Below, in pieces: positions 1 through 5,696 of a DNA stretch of 5,696 nucleotides. Origin of the DNA: Actinomycetes bacterium (GTDB lineage: Bacteria; Actinomycetota; Acidimicrobiia; Acidimicrobiales; RAAP-2). Where the stretch lies: NCBI GenBank assembly GCA_021849435.1, contig JAJZSX010000176.1, positions 1 to 5,696 on the forward strand, written 5' to 3'. Each line of letters opens with the position of its first letter. The stretch's first letter is position 1. A model generated the notes under the pieces. It ran no database searches. It worked only from the letters and a program-made list of their open reading frames with translations, and was not told the DNA's origin. The position numbers and the translations under genes are program-made.

Positions 1-921
1 GTTCAGAACGCGCAGGGTAGCCCCAGCACGCAGTACACCGACGCCCAGGCGGACATTGCCAAGGGTGCCAAGGTGCTGGTCTTGGACCCGCTCGACTCGA
101 CGACCGGAGCGGTGATTGAGGCCTACGCGCGTGCGCGCGGCGTGGCCGTCATCGACTACGACCGTCTGACTCTGGGCGGAGCCCGCAGCTACTACGTCAG
201 CTTCAACAACGTCTCGGTGGGCACCCTTATCGGCACGGGTCTGATGAGCTGCATCAGCGCGTGGAACGTGAAGAACCCCGTTGTCTACGTCATGCGCGGT
301 GCGCCGACCGACAACAACGCGACGCTGTTCGCCCAGGGCTACAACGCCGTGCTGGCAAAGGCCGGTGTGAACACGATTGCGGAGAACACGGGTACGTGGA
401 CTCCCAGCGTGGCGCTGACCGACTTCCAGGGCGCCTACACGGCGCACCCGAACATCAACGCGGTTTTGACGCCCAACGATGAGAACGCTGCTCCGATCAT
501 TAGCTACCTGCAGTCCAAGGGACTTGCTCCCAAGACGATTCCCTTCACGGGCCAGGATGCTACGTTGACTGGTTTCCAGAACATCATCTCGGGCTACCAG
601 TGCGGAACCGTCTACAAGCCGATCTGGCTCGAGGCTCAGGCCGCCGCCGCGCTCGCGATCTACCTGCGCGCGCACGTCAAGCCGCCGAAGGGTCTCGTGA
701 ACGGCACGTCGATTGACTCTGCAGCCACGATCAACAGCCTGAAGAAGGTGCCGTCGGTTCTGCTGACCGCAACCTGGGTGACCGCGGCGACGGTTGAGAA
801 GACTGTCATCAAGGACAAGGTCATCAAGGCCTCGGATCTGTGCACCAAGACGGCACCGACCGTGGAAGGTAAGACAGTCCCGACGTACGCGCAGGACTGC
901 ACCACCTACGGCATCAAGTAG
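1..921 (+). CDS. Sugar ABC transporter substrate-binding protein, xylose (XylF)-like, 5' partial
   Basis: This is the extracytoplasmic binding protein of a sugar ABC importer. The frame is open from base 1 to the TAG at 919-921 (306 residues). The true start, signal peptide and probably the first 50-70 residues lie upstream. XylF/periplasmic-binding-protein type I features follow in order: the strand KVLVLDPLDS (24-33), VIDYDRL (50-56), YVSFNNVSVG (65-74), a DNNA sugar-site motif (104-107), GTWTPSVALTDF (131-142), TPNDENAAPI (157-166), TGQDA (183-187) and GTVYKPI (202-208). The D54/R55, N105/N106, N159/D160, D186 and K206 pattern matches the sugar-contacting positions of the xylose-binding family, so a pentose such as xylose is the likely ligand, although specificity is inferred. 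Four cysteines are present (84, 201, 281, 300), two of them in the C-terminal tail. Lys, Asn and Phe codons are almost all AAG, AAC and TTC, suggesting high expression. The ATPase gene begins 6 bp downstream, which indicates one operon. Confidence 0.93.
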   Translation, partial: VQNAQGSPSTQYTDAQADIAKGAKVLVLDPLDSTTGAVIEAYARARGVAVIDYDRLTLGGARSYYVSFNNVSVGTLIGTGLMSCISAWNVKNPVVYVMRGAPTDNNATLFAQGYNAVLAKAGVNTIAENTGTWTPSVALTDFQGAYTAHPNINAVLTPNDENAAPIISYLQSKGLAPKTIPFTGQDATLTGFQNIISGYQCGTVYKPIWLEAQAAAALAIYLRAHVKPPKGLVNGTSIDSAATINSLKKVPSVLLTATWVTAATVEKTVIKDKVIKASDLCTKTAPTVEGKTVPTYAQDCTTYGIK

Positions 922-927
922 TCCAAC

Positions 928-1764
928 ATGACGAACAACTCCGGGCCATCAGGGTCGATGGCGTCCAACAGCGGACCCGCATCCCCTGGTGACCCGGGGT
1001 TGTCTACGTCACTGCTGTCCCTGAGGGGAATATCGAAGAACTTCGGCGCAGTTCAAGCCGTGGAGAACATCAACCTCGATATTCCCCCGGGACAGGTGAC
1101 CGCGCTTATGGGCGACAACGGCGCGGGCAAGTCGGTCCTGATCAAGACGATCTCGGGCATCTGGGCTCCGTCCAGTGGCCAGATGTTCTGGAAGGGCCAA
1201 GAGGTGCACATCCATACGCCGCGTGACTCCGAGCACCTCGGCATCGCCACCGTGTATCAGGACCTCGCACTGTGCGACAACCTCGACATCGTACAGAACA
1301 TGTTCTTGGGCCACGAGAAAGTCAAGGTGGGTCTCCTCGACGAGATCAAGATGGAGTTGACCACCAAGCAGACGCTGGCGGATTTGTCGGTGTCGACAGT
1401 CAAGTCGGTGCGTCAACTCGTCGGGTCTCTCTCTGGGGGCCAGCGCCAGGCCATCGCGGTGGCCCGTGCGGTCATGCGCGACTCACAGCTTGTCATCATG
1501 GACGAGCCCACCGCGGCCCTAGGCGTGTCGCAGACGGCCCAGGTGCTGAGCCTCATCAAGCGGCTGGCCGAGCGCGGAATCGCCGTTCTGGTGATCTCGC
1601 ACAATCTCAACGACGTCTTCCAGGTGGCCGATCGGGCTGCGGTCATGTATCTCGGGTCCCTGGTTAGTTCCGGGCCCATCTCCAACTACGACACGTCGAG
1701 TGCGGTCGAGCTGATCACCACCGGTGAATCGAGCCGGGTGCCGCCGACGACCGTGGCGTCCTAA
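928..1764 (+). CDS. Sugar ABC transporter ATP-binding protein, single nucleotide-binding domain
   Basis: This cytoplasmic ATPase powers the importer encoded on either side. All ABC motifs are intact: Walker A GDNGAGKS (62-69), Q-loop Q111 in VYQD, signature LSGGQ (168-172), Walker B LVIMDEP with catalytic E193, and switch histidine H225 in VISHN. The D-loop region reads TAALG, as in carbohydrate-type importers, in place of the common SALD. The protein is 278 aa with one ABC domain. XylG, RbsA and MglA are about 500 aa with two domains, so this one resembles single-domain relatives such as FrcA and should act as a homodimer. The ATG at 928 lies 6 bp after the binding-protein stop but has no clear Shine-Dalgarno. 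Residues 1-27 are rich in Ser, Gly, Pro and Asn and precede the conserved domain (LLSLRGISKNFG, from 29). An internal ATG at 958 or TTG at 1000 could therefore be the real start. The sugar specificity is inferred from the neighbours. Confidence 0.93.
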   Translation: MTNNSGPSGSMASNSGPASPGDPGLSTSLLSLRGISKNFGAVQAVENINLDIPPGQVTALMGDNGAGKSVLIKTISGIWAPSSGQMFWKGQEVHIHTPRDSEHLGIATVYQDLALCDNLDIVQNMFLGHEKVKVGLLDEIKMELTTKQTLADLSVSTVKSVRQLVGSLSGGQRQAIAVARAVMRDSQLVIMDEPTAALGVSQTAQVLSLIKRLAERGIAVLVISHNLNDVFQVADRAAVMYLGSLVSSGPISNYDTSSAVELITTGESSRVPPTTVAS

Positions 1765-1770
1765 ACGAAC

Positions 1771-1777
1771 TGAAAGG
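1771..1777 (+). promoter_or_regulatory. Ribosome binding site for the permease (supports a TTG start)
   Basis: TGAAAGG lies between the ATPase stop (1762-1764) and an in-frame TTG at 1784, with a 6-nt spacer. This is the best ribosome binding site in the sugar operon. It favours TTG 1784 over the more upstream GTG at 1724, which would place 41 bp of the permease gene inside the ATPase gene. Confidence 0.7.
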
Positions 1778-1783
1778 TCAACC

Positions 1784-3025
1784 TTGTCGCTGTCAGCCGA
1801 GGACACCTCATTAGAACACCACCACAGTCCGGGCGAGTCCGGTGTGATGGGCCAGGTACGTAGGCTCTGGCGTGGCGACAGCGGCATGGTGCCGATCGTC
1901 CTGGGACTCGCCATACTCGTCATTTACTTCCAAGCGCGTAATTCGGTCTTCTTATCGGCCGGCAACGTGACGAACCTCTTCGTTCAAGCGACGGTCTTCA
2001 TCTTGTTGGGTATGGCGGAAATATGGCTTTTGCTGCTTGGTGACATTGACCTGTCGGTCGGCTACACGATGGGCGTGGGCGCGGCAATCACCGTGATCCT
2101 CGTAGACCACCAGTTCCACTGGCCGTGGTACGCGGCGTTCGCCGTCACTATCTTGGCGACAACGGGCATCGCCACGCTTCAGGGGCTGATTGTCATCTTC
2201 TTTCGATTGCCATCGTTCATCGTGACCTTGGCCGGCCTCTTGTTCTGGGAGGGCATGCTGATCAACCTCGTCGACCACCAGGGAATCGGTGGCTCGATCT
2301 CCAACGAGAACAAGATCCTCTACAACCTCGTCAACGGCAATTTCACAACCGTGTTCACGTGGATCTTCATGGTCGTCGTGGTTCTCTTCATGGCCCAGTC
2401 GATGGTGCGTGCCGACCAGCGCCGACGCGCGAGTGGGTTGGTGACACGTGCACGGATGGTTCTAGCGTTCAAGATTGGCGTGCTCGCGGTGACTGGAATC
2501 GCGCTCGCGTTGCTCTTCAACGCCAATCGTGGCACCTTCATCGTCCTGCAGGGAATGCCCTACGCGATCCCGATCGACTTCGCGGTGCTCGCCGCGGGCA
2601 GCGTCATTCTCACCAAGACCAAGGCGGGACGCTACATCTACGCGATCGGGGGCAACAGCGAGGCGGCGCGCCGCTCTGGCATCAACGTCAATCGTTACCG
2701 CCTCCTGGCCTTCGCGCTGACGGGCCTGACGACGGGGATAGCCAGCCTGCTCTACGCCTCGCGACTGGGCGGGATCTCGGACAATATTGACAGTTCGCTC
2801 GTGCTCTACGCCGTGGCTTCGGCGGTCATCGGCGGCACCAGTCTCTTTGGTGGTCGGGGCAAAATGATCCACGCGGTCATTGGCGGCATCGTCATCGCGA
2901 CTATCTACAACGGTATGGCCTTGATCAGCATCGGGCCGGCCACTCAGTACATGGCGATCGCGCTCGTGCTTCTCGCCGCCGTCACCATCGACTCCATCGC
3001 GCGACGCGGCAGCACCACGAACTAA
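1784..3025 (+). CDS. Sugar ABC transporter permease, XylH/RbsC (BPD_transp_2) family
   Basis: This is the integral membrane channel subunit of the sugar importer, expected to dimerise and dock with the ATPase. From the TTG start it is 413 aa, close to the roughly 390 aa of E. coli XylH. Hydrophobic segments lie near 36-50, 66-85, 93-107, 114-138, 142-162, 188-206, 227-246, 262-276, 304-325, 337-352, 362-382 and 386-403, i.e. about 10-12 helices. Family motifs are LLGDIDLSVG (84-93; the usual form is GGIDLSVG), LPSFIVTLAGLLFWEG (142-157), GGNSEAARRSGIN (289-301, the EAA-like cytoplasmic coupling loop) and ASAVIGGTSLFGGRG (345-359). A basic loop at 209-224 (ADQRRR...TRAR) between helices is typical of XylH-like permeases. 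The start was chosen from the ribosome binding site 6 nt upstream. In-frame GTG 1844 and ATG 1847 are alternatives that would remove a hydrophilic His/Glu-containing N-terminus of about 20 residues. The gene follows the ATPase by 19 bp, so it belongs to the same operon. Confidence 0.93.
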   Translation: MSLSAEDTSLEHHHSPGESGVMGQVRRLWRGDSGMVPIVLGLAILVIYFQARNSVFLSAGNVTNLFVQATVFILLGMAEIWLLLLGDIDLSVGYTMGVGAAITVILVDHQFHWPWYAAFAVTILATTGIATLQGLIVIFFRLPSFIVTLAGLLFWEGMLINLVDHQGIGGSISNENKILYNLVNGNFTTVFTWIFMVVVVLFMAQSMVRADQRRRASGLVTRARMVLAFKIGVLAVTGIALALLFNANRGTFIVLQGMPYAIPIDFAVLAAGSVILTKTKAGRYIYAIGGNSEAARRSGINVNRYRLLAFALTGLTTGIASLLYASRLGGISDNIDSSLVLYAVASAVIGGTSLFGGRGKMIHAVIGGIVIATIYNGMALISIGPATQYMAIALVLLAAVTIDSIARRGSTTN

Positions 3026-3049
3026 CAAGCCGATGTCGATTCGGGCGGA

Positions 3050-4159
3050 TCAGAAGAGGTAGGCAAGGTCCGCGCGTCGGACCTTGCCGTTGGATGTGCG
3101 AGGTATCGCCGTTACATAGCGGATCTCCTTGGGCTTCGCCCATGGTCCGATTCGTTCGGCCGCCATCGCGCGAAGTTCCTTGTCACATCTAGAGCCGTCG
3201 GTGACGACGAGGGCGACGATGCGTTCGCCCCACTCCTCGTCAGAGACGCCGGTCACCGCGACGTCGCGCACGACGGCGACACTCGCGAGCGCGGCCTCGA
3301 GGTCCTCGGGCCAGACCTTTTCGCCCCCGGTGTTGATGACGTAGGCGAGGCGCCCACGCACGCGAACCCGTCCGGCGTCGACTTCGCCCGCGTCACCTGT
3401 AGGGAACCAGTCTTGGCGCCCGTCGGGGCCGAGGGCGCGCGGGCGCACCGCATCGCGATATGAGCGAAAGAGGGTGGGCGAACGCACGAGGAGCTCGCCG
3501 TTGACGCTTGCGACGTCGACGCCGGCCAGGGGATAGCCGTCGTAGACGATCCCTGATCCGGTTTCAGTCATGCCCCACGTCGTCACAACGTTCTCAGGCA
3601 GTTCGTGGGGCGGCCGCGCCCCGCCGAGGAGGACGGTTTCGTATCCTGAGAGGTCGTGGCGCGCCAGCTGGGTCCGCACGACGGCCACGTGTGTCGCACC
3701 GCGTCTTGGTCCGTCACTGATGTCTTGGACGTCGCCCCAGACGAGCGCGCCGTCGGCGAAGATCGCACGAAGGATGACCGCGAGTCCGCCGATGTGGGTT
3801 GCGGACAGGCACGGATACCACACGGGCGCCGCGCCGTGGCTGAGCGCCGACTGTGTCATCGCGGCGCTCGCCGTGAGCGCCTCCCAGGTCAGCTCGGCCG
3901 CCTTGGGCCGTCCTGAGGATCCTGATGTGAGCATGACGAGTCCGATTTGGGCGTCGACTGGTCGACCGCCCTTGAGGCTGAAGAGTCCGGTCCCGTCGTC
4001 GAGATGGGTTGCACCTAGCGTGCTGATCTGCGCGTCGCGCTGGCGAGATGACAGGCGCCGGTCGAGTACGCAGAACGCGTGGTGAGCGTCGACATGGCGG
4101 CGCAGCGCGACTTCGAGGTCGGGGCCGAGGTCGATGTCGAGGGCGATGAGCTCGGACAC
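3050..4159 (-). CDS. menE: o-Succinylbenzoate-CoA ligase (OSB-CoA synthetase)
   Basis: MenE activates o-succinylbenzoate with ATP and CoA to OSB-CoA, the substrate of the MenB encoded nearby, in menaquinone synthesis in the cytosol. It is an adenylate-forming enzyme (ANL superfamily). The P-loop is TSGSSGRPK (78-86), the substrate-side segment CLSATHIGGLAVILRA is at 117-132, the A5 motif WGMTETGSG at 195-203, TGD at 254-256, and the hinge and A8 segment VRGRLAYVINTGGEKV at 267-282. The C-terminal catalytic lysine is K359 in SNGKVRR. At 369 aa it is shorter than E. coli MenE (about 450 aa) and close to the compact actinobacterial form, with an abbreviated region before the P-loop. The GTG start at 4159 is firm: an in-frame TAA (4171-4169) lies just upstream and AAGG sits 7 nt before the GTG. 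Its 3' end converges on the permease gene. A generic acyl-CoA ligase is the alternative, but the short length and the menB-menA neighbours argue for MenE. Confidence 0.9.
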   Translation of the reverse strand: MSELIALDIDLGPDLEVALRRHVDAHHAFCVLDRRLSSRQRDAQISTLGATHLDDGTGLFSLKGGRPVDAQIGLVMLTSGSSGRPKAAELTWEALTASAAMTQSALSHGAAPVWYPCLSATHIGGLAVILRAIFADGALVWGDVQDISDGPRRGATHVAVVRTQLARHDLSGYETVLLGGARPPHELPENVVTTWGMTETGSGIVYDGYPLAGVDVASVNGELLVRSPTLFRSYRDAVRPRALGPDGRQDWFPTGDAGEVDAGRVRVRGRLAYVINTGGEKVWPEDLEAALASVAVVRDVAVTGVSDEEWGERIVALVVTDGSRCDKELRAMAAERIGPWAKPKEIRYVTAIPRTSNGKVRRADLAYLF

Positions 4160-4166
4160 GCAGAGA

Positions 4167-4170
4167 CCTT
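4167..4170 (-). promoter_or_regulatory. Ribosome binding site of menE
   Basis: On the minus strand AAGG is followed by a 7-nt spacer and the GTG start at 4159. It overlaps the in-frame TAA (4171-4169) that excludes any upstream start in this frame. Confidence 0.6.
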
Positions 4171-4464
4171 AGGTCCTCGGCCGAGTTCATGACGTGAAAA
4201 CGGCCATGGACACCGCGACACGAACGGGCGAATCGTGTTCCACTCGAGGCCCTCTGGAAGGGCATGCGTTGCGCCAAGGGTGTCAATTCGTGGTCTATTG
4301 GAAGCACAGACGAGGCGTAGAGGGGCGATCTGCACGATCATCGCGTTCATCTCACCGGCCGATCCCACCTCAAGGCGATCGACGACTCGCCGTGGCGCTT
4401 CACTCACACGATCACGAAAAGTCGGGTGACCGCGCCAGGCTCTGGGTTCTGATGGGGCTGGCGT

Positions 4465-4470
4465 AAGGGA
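4465..4470 (+). promoter_or_regulatory. Ribosome binding site of menB (supports GTG 4478)
   Basis: AAGGGA sits 7 nt before GTG 4478 but 16 nt before the in-frame ATG at 4487. The spacing therefore favours the GTG start, which adds three residues to the protein. Confidence 0.65.
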
Positions 4471-4477
4471 CGATAGC

Positions 4478-5380
4478 GTGGTTCCTATGGCTGACACTGT
4501 GATTCAGGGACCCCCCATCGACCCCGTTGAGGCGTTTCGCTCAACACCGCTTCCCGTCTGGGAAGCCCGTGGCGAATGGGTCGACATCCGTTACGAGGTG
4601 GCCGAGGGCATCGCTCGGATCACCATCAACCGACCGGAGAAGCGAAACGCGTTTCGCCCCCAGACGCTCTTCGAACTCGCGCGCGCCTTTGACATGGCCC
4701 GTGACGACATCAGCGTGGGGGCGATTATTTTGACCGGACAGGGTCCTGACGCATTTTGCTCGGGCGGGGACCAGTCGATTCGCGGCAATGACGGCTATCT
4801 GGGCGACGACGAGGTGGCCCAGCATGGGATTGGCCGACTGAACGTTCTCGACCTGCAGGTTCAGATCCGACGTCTGCCCAAGCCGGTCATCGCCTCGATC
4901 GCCGGCTACGCCGTGGGTGGCGGGCACATCTTGCACTTGGTGTGCGACTTGTCGATCGCTGCGGACAACGCGCGATTCGGCCAGACTGGCCCTAAGGTCG
5001 GCTCCTTCGACGGTGGATACGGTTCGTCGCTGCTCGCGCGCACGATCGGCCTTAAGCGAGCTAAGGAAGTGTGGTTTCTCTGTCGTCAGTACGACGCGGA
5101 GACCGCGCACGAGTGGGGTCTCGTGAACACGGTCGTTCCTCTCGTCAATCTCGAACGCGAGACCGTCGCGTGGTGTCGCCAAATCCTGACCCTCTCACCG
5201 ATTGCCCTGCGCATGCTTAAGGCAGGTTTCAACGCCGCCGACGATGGTCTCGCGGGGGTCCAGCAGCTTGCCGGTGACGCGACCATGCTCTTTTACATGT
5301 CCGAGGAGGGCCAGGAAGGTCGCAACGCCTTCGTCGAGCGGCGAGCACCCGACTTCTCCAAGTTCCCTAAGCGTCCGTGA
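4478..5380 (+). CDS. menB: 1,4-Dihydroxy-2-naphthoyl-CoA synthase (naphthoate synthase), type I
   Basis: MenB closes the second ring of menaquinone by an intramolecular Claisen-type condensation of OSB-CoA to DHNA-CoA. It is a crotonase-fold enzyme and normally a soluble hexamer. The 300-aa length is normal for the family. Visible signatures are [14 protein letters not shown] (48-61), the oxyanion and CoA site FCSGGDQ (93-99), AGYAVGGGH (142-150), [16 protein letters not shown] (167-182), WFLCRQYDA (199-207), GLVNTVVPL (214-222) and [11 protein letters not shown] (264-274). Expected catalytic residues are D178 and Y273, equivalent to E. coli D163 and Y258. Q169, G171 and W199 match the bicarbonate-binding Q154, G156 and W184 of E. 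coli MenB, marking a bicarbonate-dependent type I enzyme. The C-terminus ([10 protein letters not shown]...PDFSKF) is also very close to the E. coli protein. GTG 4478 is chosen from its AAGGGA site, with ATG 4487 as the alternative. The stop overlaps the menA start. Confidence 0.97.
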   Translation: MVPMADTVIQGPPIDPVEAFRSTPLPVWEARGEWVDIRYEVAEGIARITINRPEKRNAFRPQTLFELARAFDMARDDISVGAIILTGQGPDAFCSGGDQSIRGNDGYLGDDEVAQHGIGRLNVLDLQVQIRRLPKPVIASIAGYAVGGGHILHLVCDLSIAADNARFGQTGPKVGSFDGGYGSSLLARTIGLKRAKEVWFLCRQYDAETAHEWGLVNTVVPLVNLERETVAWCRQILTLSPIALRMLKAGFNAADDGLAGVQQLAGDATMLFYMSEEGQEGRNAFVERRAPDFSKFPKRP

Positions 5381-5696
5381 GCGACGCGCCGGGCCGGGTG
5401 CGTCGCTGGGTTCTGGCCGCTCGCCCGCGCACGTTGCCGGCTGCGCTCGTGCCGGTCGTGCTCGGAGCGGGTCTCGTTCGACCGTCGGCGATCTGCTGGG
5501 GGCTGAGCGCCTTGTGCGTGGTGGTGGCCCTCGCTCTTCAGATCGGTACCAACTATGCGAACGATTACTCCGACGGTCAACGCGGGACCGACGAGCAGCG
5601 CGTAGGACCGTTTCGCCTCACCGCCTCGCACCTTGTGACGGCGTCGTCGGTGCGCCGCGCCGCGTGGCTGTGCTTTGGGCTCGCCGCGCTTGCCGG
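5377..5696 (+). CDS. menA: 1,4-Dihydroxy-2-naphthoate polyprenyltransferase, 3' partial
   Basis: MenA is a membrane UbiA-family prenyltransferase that attaches a polyprenyl chain to DHNA with loss of the carboxyl group, giving demethylmenaquinone. Only the first 106 residues fall in the window; the full protein is usually about 290-310 aa. The N-terminus has the MenA hallmark [22 protein letters not shown] (9-30), whose hydrophobic part starts the first helix. A second hydrophobic segment follows at 38-57. Next comes the Mg-prenyl-diphosphate-binding motif NDYSD (62-66) within [11 protein letters not shown], then [16 protein letters not shown] (69-84), which is specific to MenA among UbiA proteins. 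The GTG start overlaps the menB stop (GTGA, 5377-5380), so translation is probably coupled. There is no strong Shine-Dalgarno in the end of menB. The frame is open to the window edge. Confidence 0.93.
   Translation, partial: MSDAPGRVRRWVLAARPRTLPAALVPVVLGAGLVRPSAICWGLSALCVVVALALQIGTNYANDYSDGQRGTDEQRVGPFRLTASHLVTASSVRRAAWLCFGLAALA

Larger units (their letters stand above)
4160..4477. other. Divergent intergenic region between menE and menB (318 bp)
   Basis: This stretch separates two divergently transcribed menaquinone genes and should hold both promoters. I see no convincing -35/-10 pair on either strand and no tRNA, riboswitch or intrinsic terminator. On the minus strand a TTGACA (4286-4281) matches the -35 consensus but has no acceptable -10 at 16-18 nt. 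A small perfect hairpin is possible with arms 4249-4253 and 4259-4263 (GCCCT/AGGGC, 5-nt loop), but it has no T-run. Open frames cross the region on both strands, as expected for GC-rich DNA. Their translations are Arg/Ser-rich and match no family I recognise, so I do not call a gene. Confidence 0.6.

Noticed and set aside
2462..3028. 188-aa minus-strand frame antisense to the permease
   Set aside because: It has an Arg/Asp-rich composition typical of a shadow of hydrophobic coding sequence, while the permease frame is well conserved.
3029..3046. Terminator hairpin between the permease and menE
   Set aside because: The stem is only 4 bp (or 5 with a bulge) and there is no T-run on either strand.
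3570..4085. 171-aa plus-strand frame antisense to menE
   Set aside because: It is a mirror of a clearly conserved MenE frame, with no domain of its own.
4263..4286. Possible decayed duplicate of menE: the minus-strand spacer encodes TLGATH, as does menE near 4003-4020
   Set aside because: The DNA match is only about 15 of 22 bases, lies in a different frame relative to the gene, and does not extend on either side. Chance is the simplest explanation.
4258..4286. menE promoter with -35 TTGACA (4286-4281, minus strand)
   Set aside because: No TANNNT-like -10 lies 16-18 nt downstream; the hexamer there is GCCCTT or similar.
4194..4466. 90-aa plus-strand open frame inside the menE-menB spacer
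   Set aside because: The translation is Arg/Ser/His-rich with no recognisable domain, no ribosome binding site was evident, and long open frames arise by chance in GC-rich DNA on both strands here.
4015..4497. 160-aa minus-strand open frame covering the spacer and the 5' end of menE
   Set aside because: It overlaps menE in another frame, and the overlapping part is a low-complexity Ser/Thr/Arg translation typical of a shadow frame.
4541..5182. 213-aa minus-strand frame antisense to menB
   Set aside because: It has no recognisable motif and lies entirely within the strongly conserved MenB frame.

Overview
The window looks like ordinary chromosomal DNA from a high-GC Gram-positive (actinobacterial) organism. 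The evidence is GC-rich coding sequence with strong G/C third-position bias, frequent GTG/TTG starts, and a short (369 aa) MenE of the kind seen in Actinobacteria. A lineage outside Mycobacterium, such as Acidimicrobiia, is plausible but cannot be proved from 5.7 kb. No rRNA, tRNA, CRISPR array, insertion sequence or phage gene is visible.

Left part (1-3025, + strand): a sugar ABC importer operon in the order binding protein, ATPase, permease. The binding protein enters the window already in frame, so its N-terminus and signal peptide are missing. It resembles the xylose-binding XylF family. The ATPase has one nucleotide-binding domain, not the tandem pair typical of XylG/RbsA. The permease belongs to the XylH/RbsC family and most likely starts at a TTG behind a good ribosome binding site. 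The three products would work together: extracytoplasmic capture of a pentose-like sugar, transport through a permease dimer, and ATP hydrolysis by a dimer of the single-domain ATPase.

Right part (3050-5696): menaquinone (vitamin K2) biosynthesis. menE (o-succinylbenzoate-CoA ligase) lies on the minus strand and converges on the permease with a 24-bp gap. A 318-bp non-coding region then separates it from divergently transcribed menB (1,4-dihydroxy-2-naphthoyl-CoA synthase) and menA (DHNA polyprenyltransferase, cut off by the window end). menB and menA overlap by a GTGA junction. MenE makes OSB-CoA, MenB cyclises it to DHNA-CoA, and after thioester hydrolysis by an enzyme not in this window MenA prenylates DHNA at the membrane. 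MenB carries the bicarbonate-dependent (type I) active-site signature, as in E. coli and unlike the M. tuberculosis enzyme.

I found no evidence of a new biological system. The points most worth a second look are the single-domain ATPase in a xylFGH-like operon, the MenB type I signature, the cysteine-bearing C-terminal tail of the binding protein, and the menE/menB divergent region, which has no recognisable promoter.
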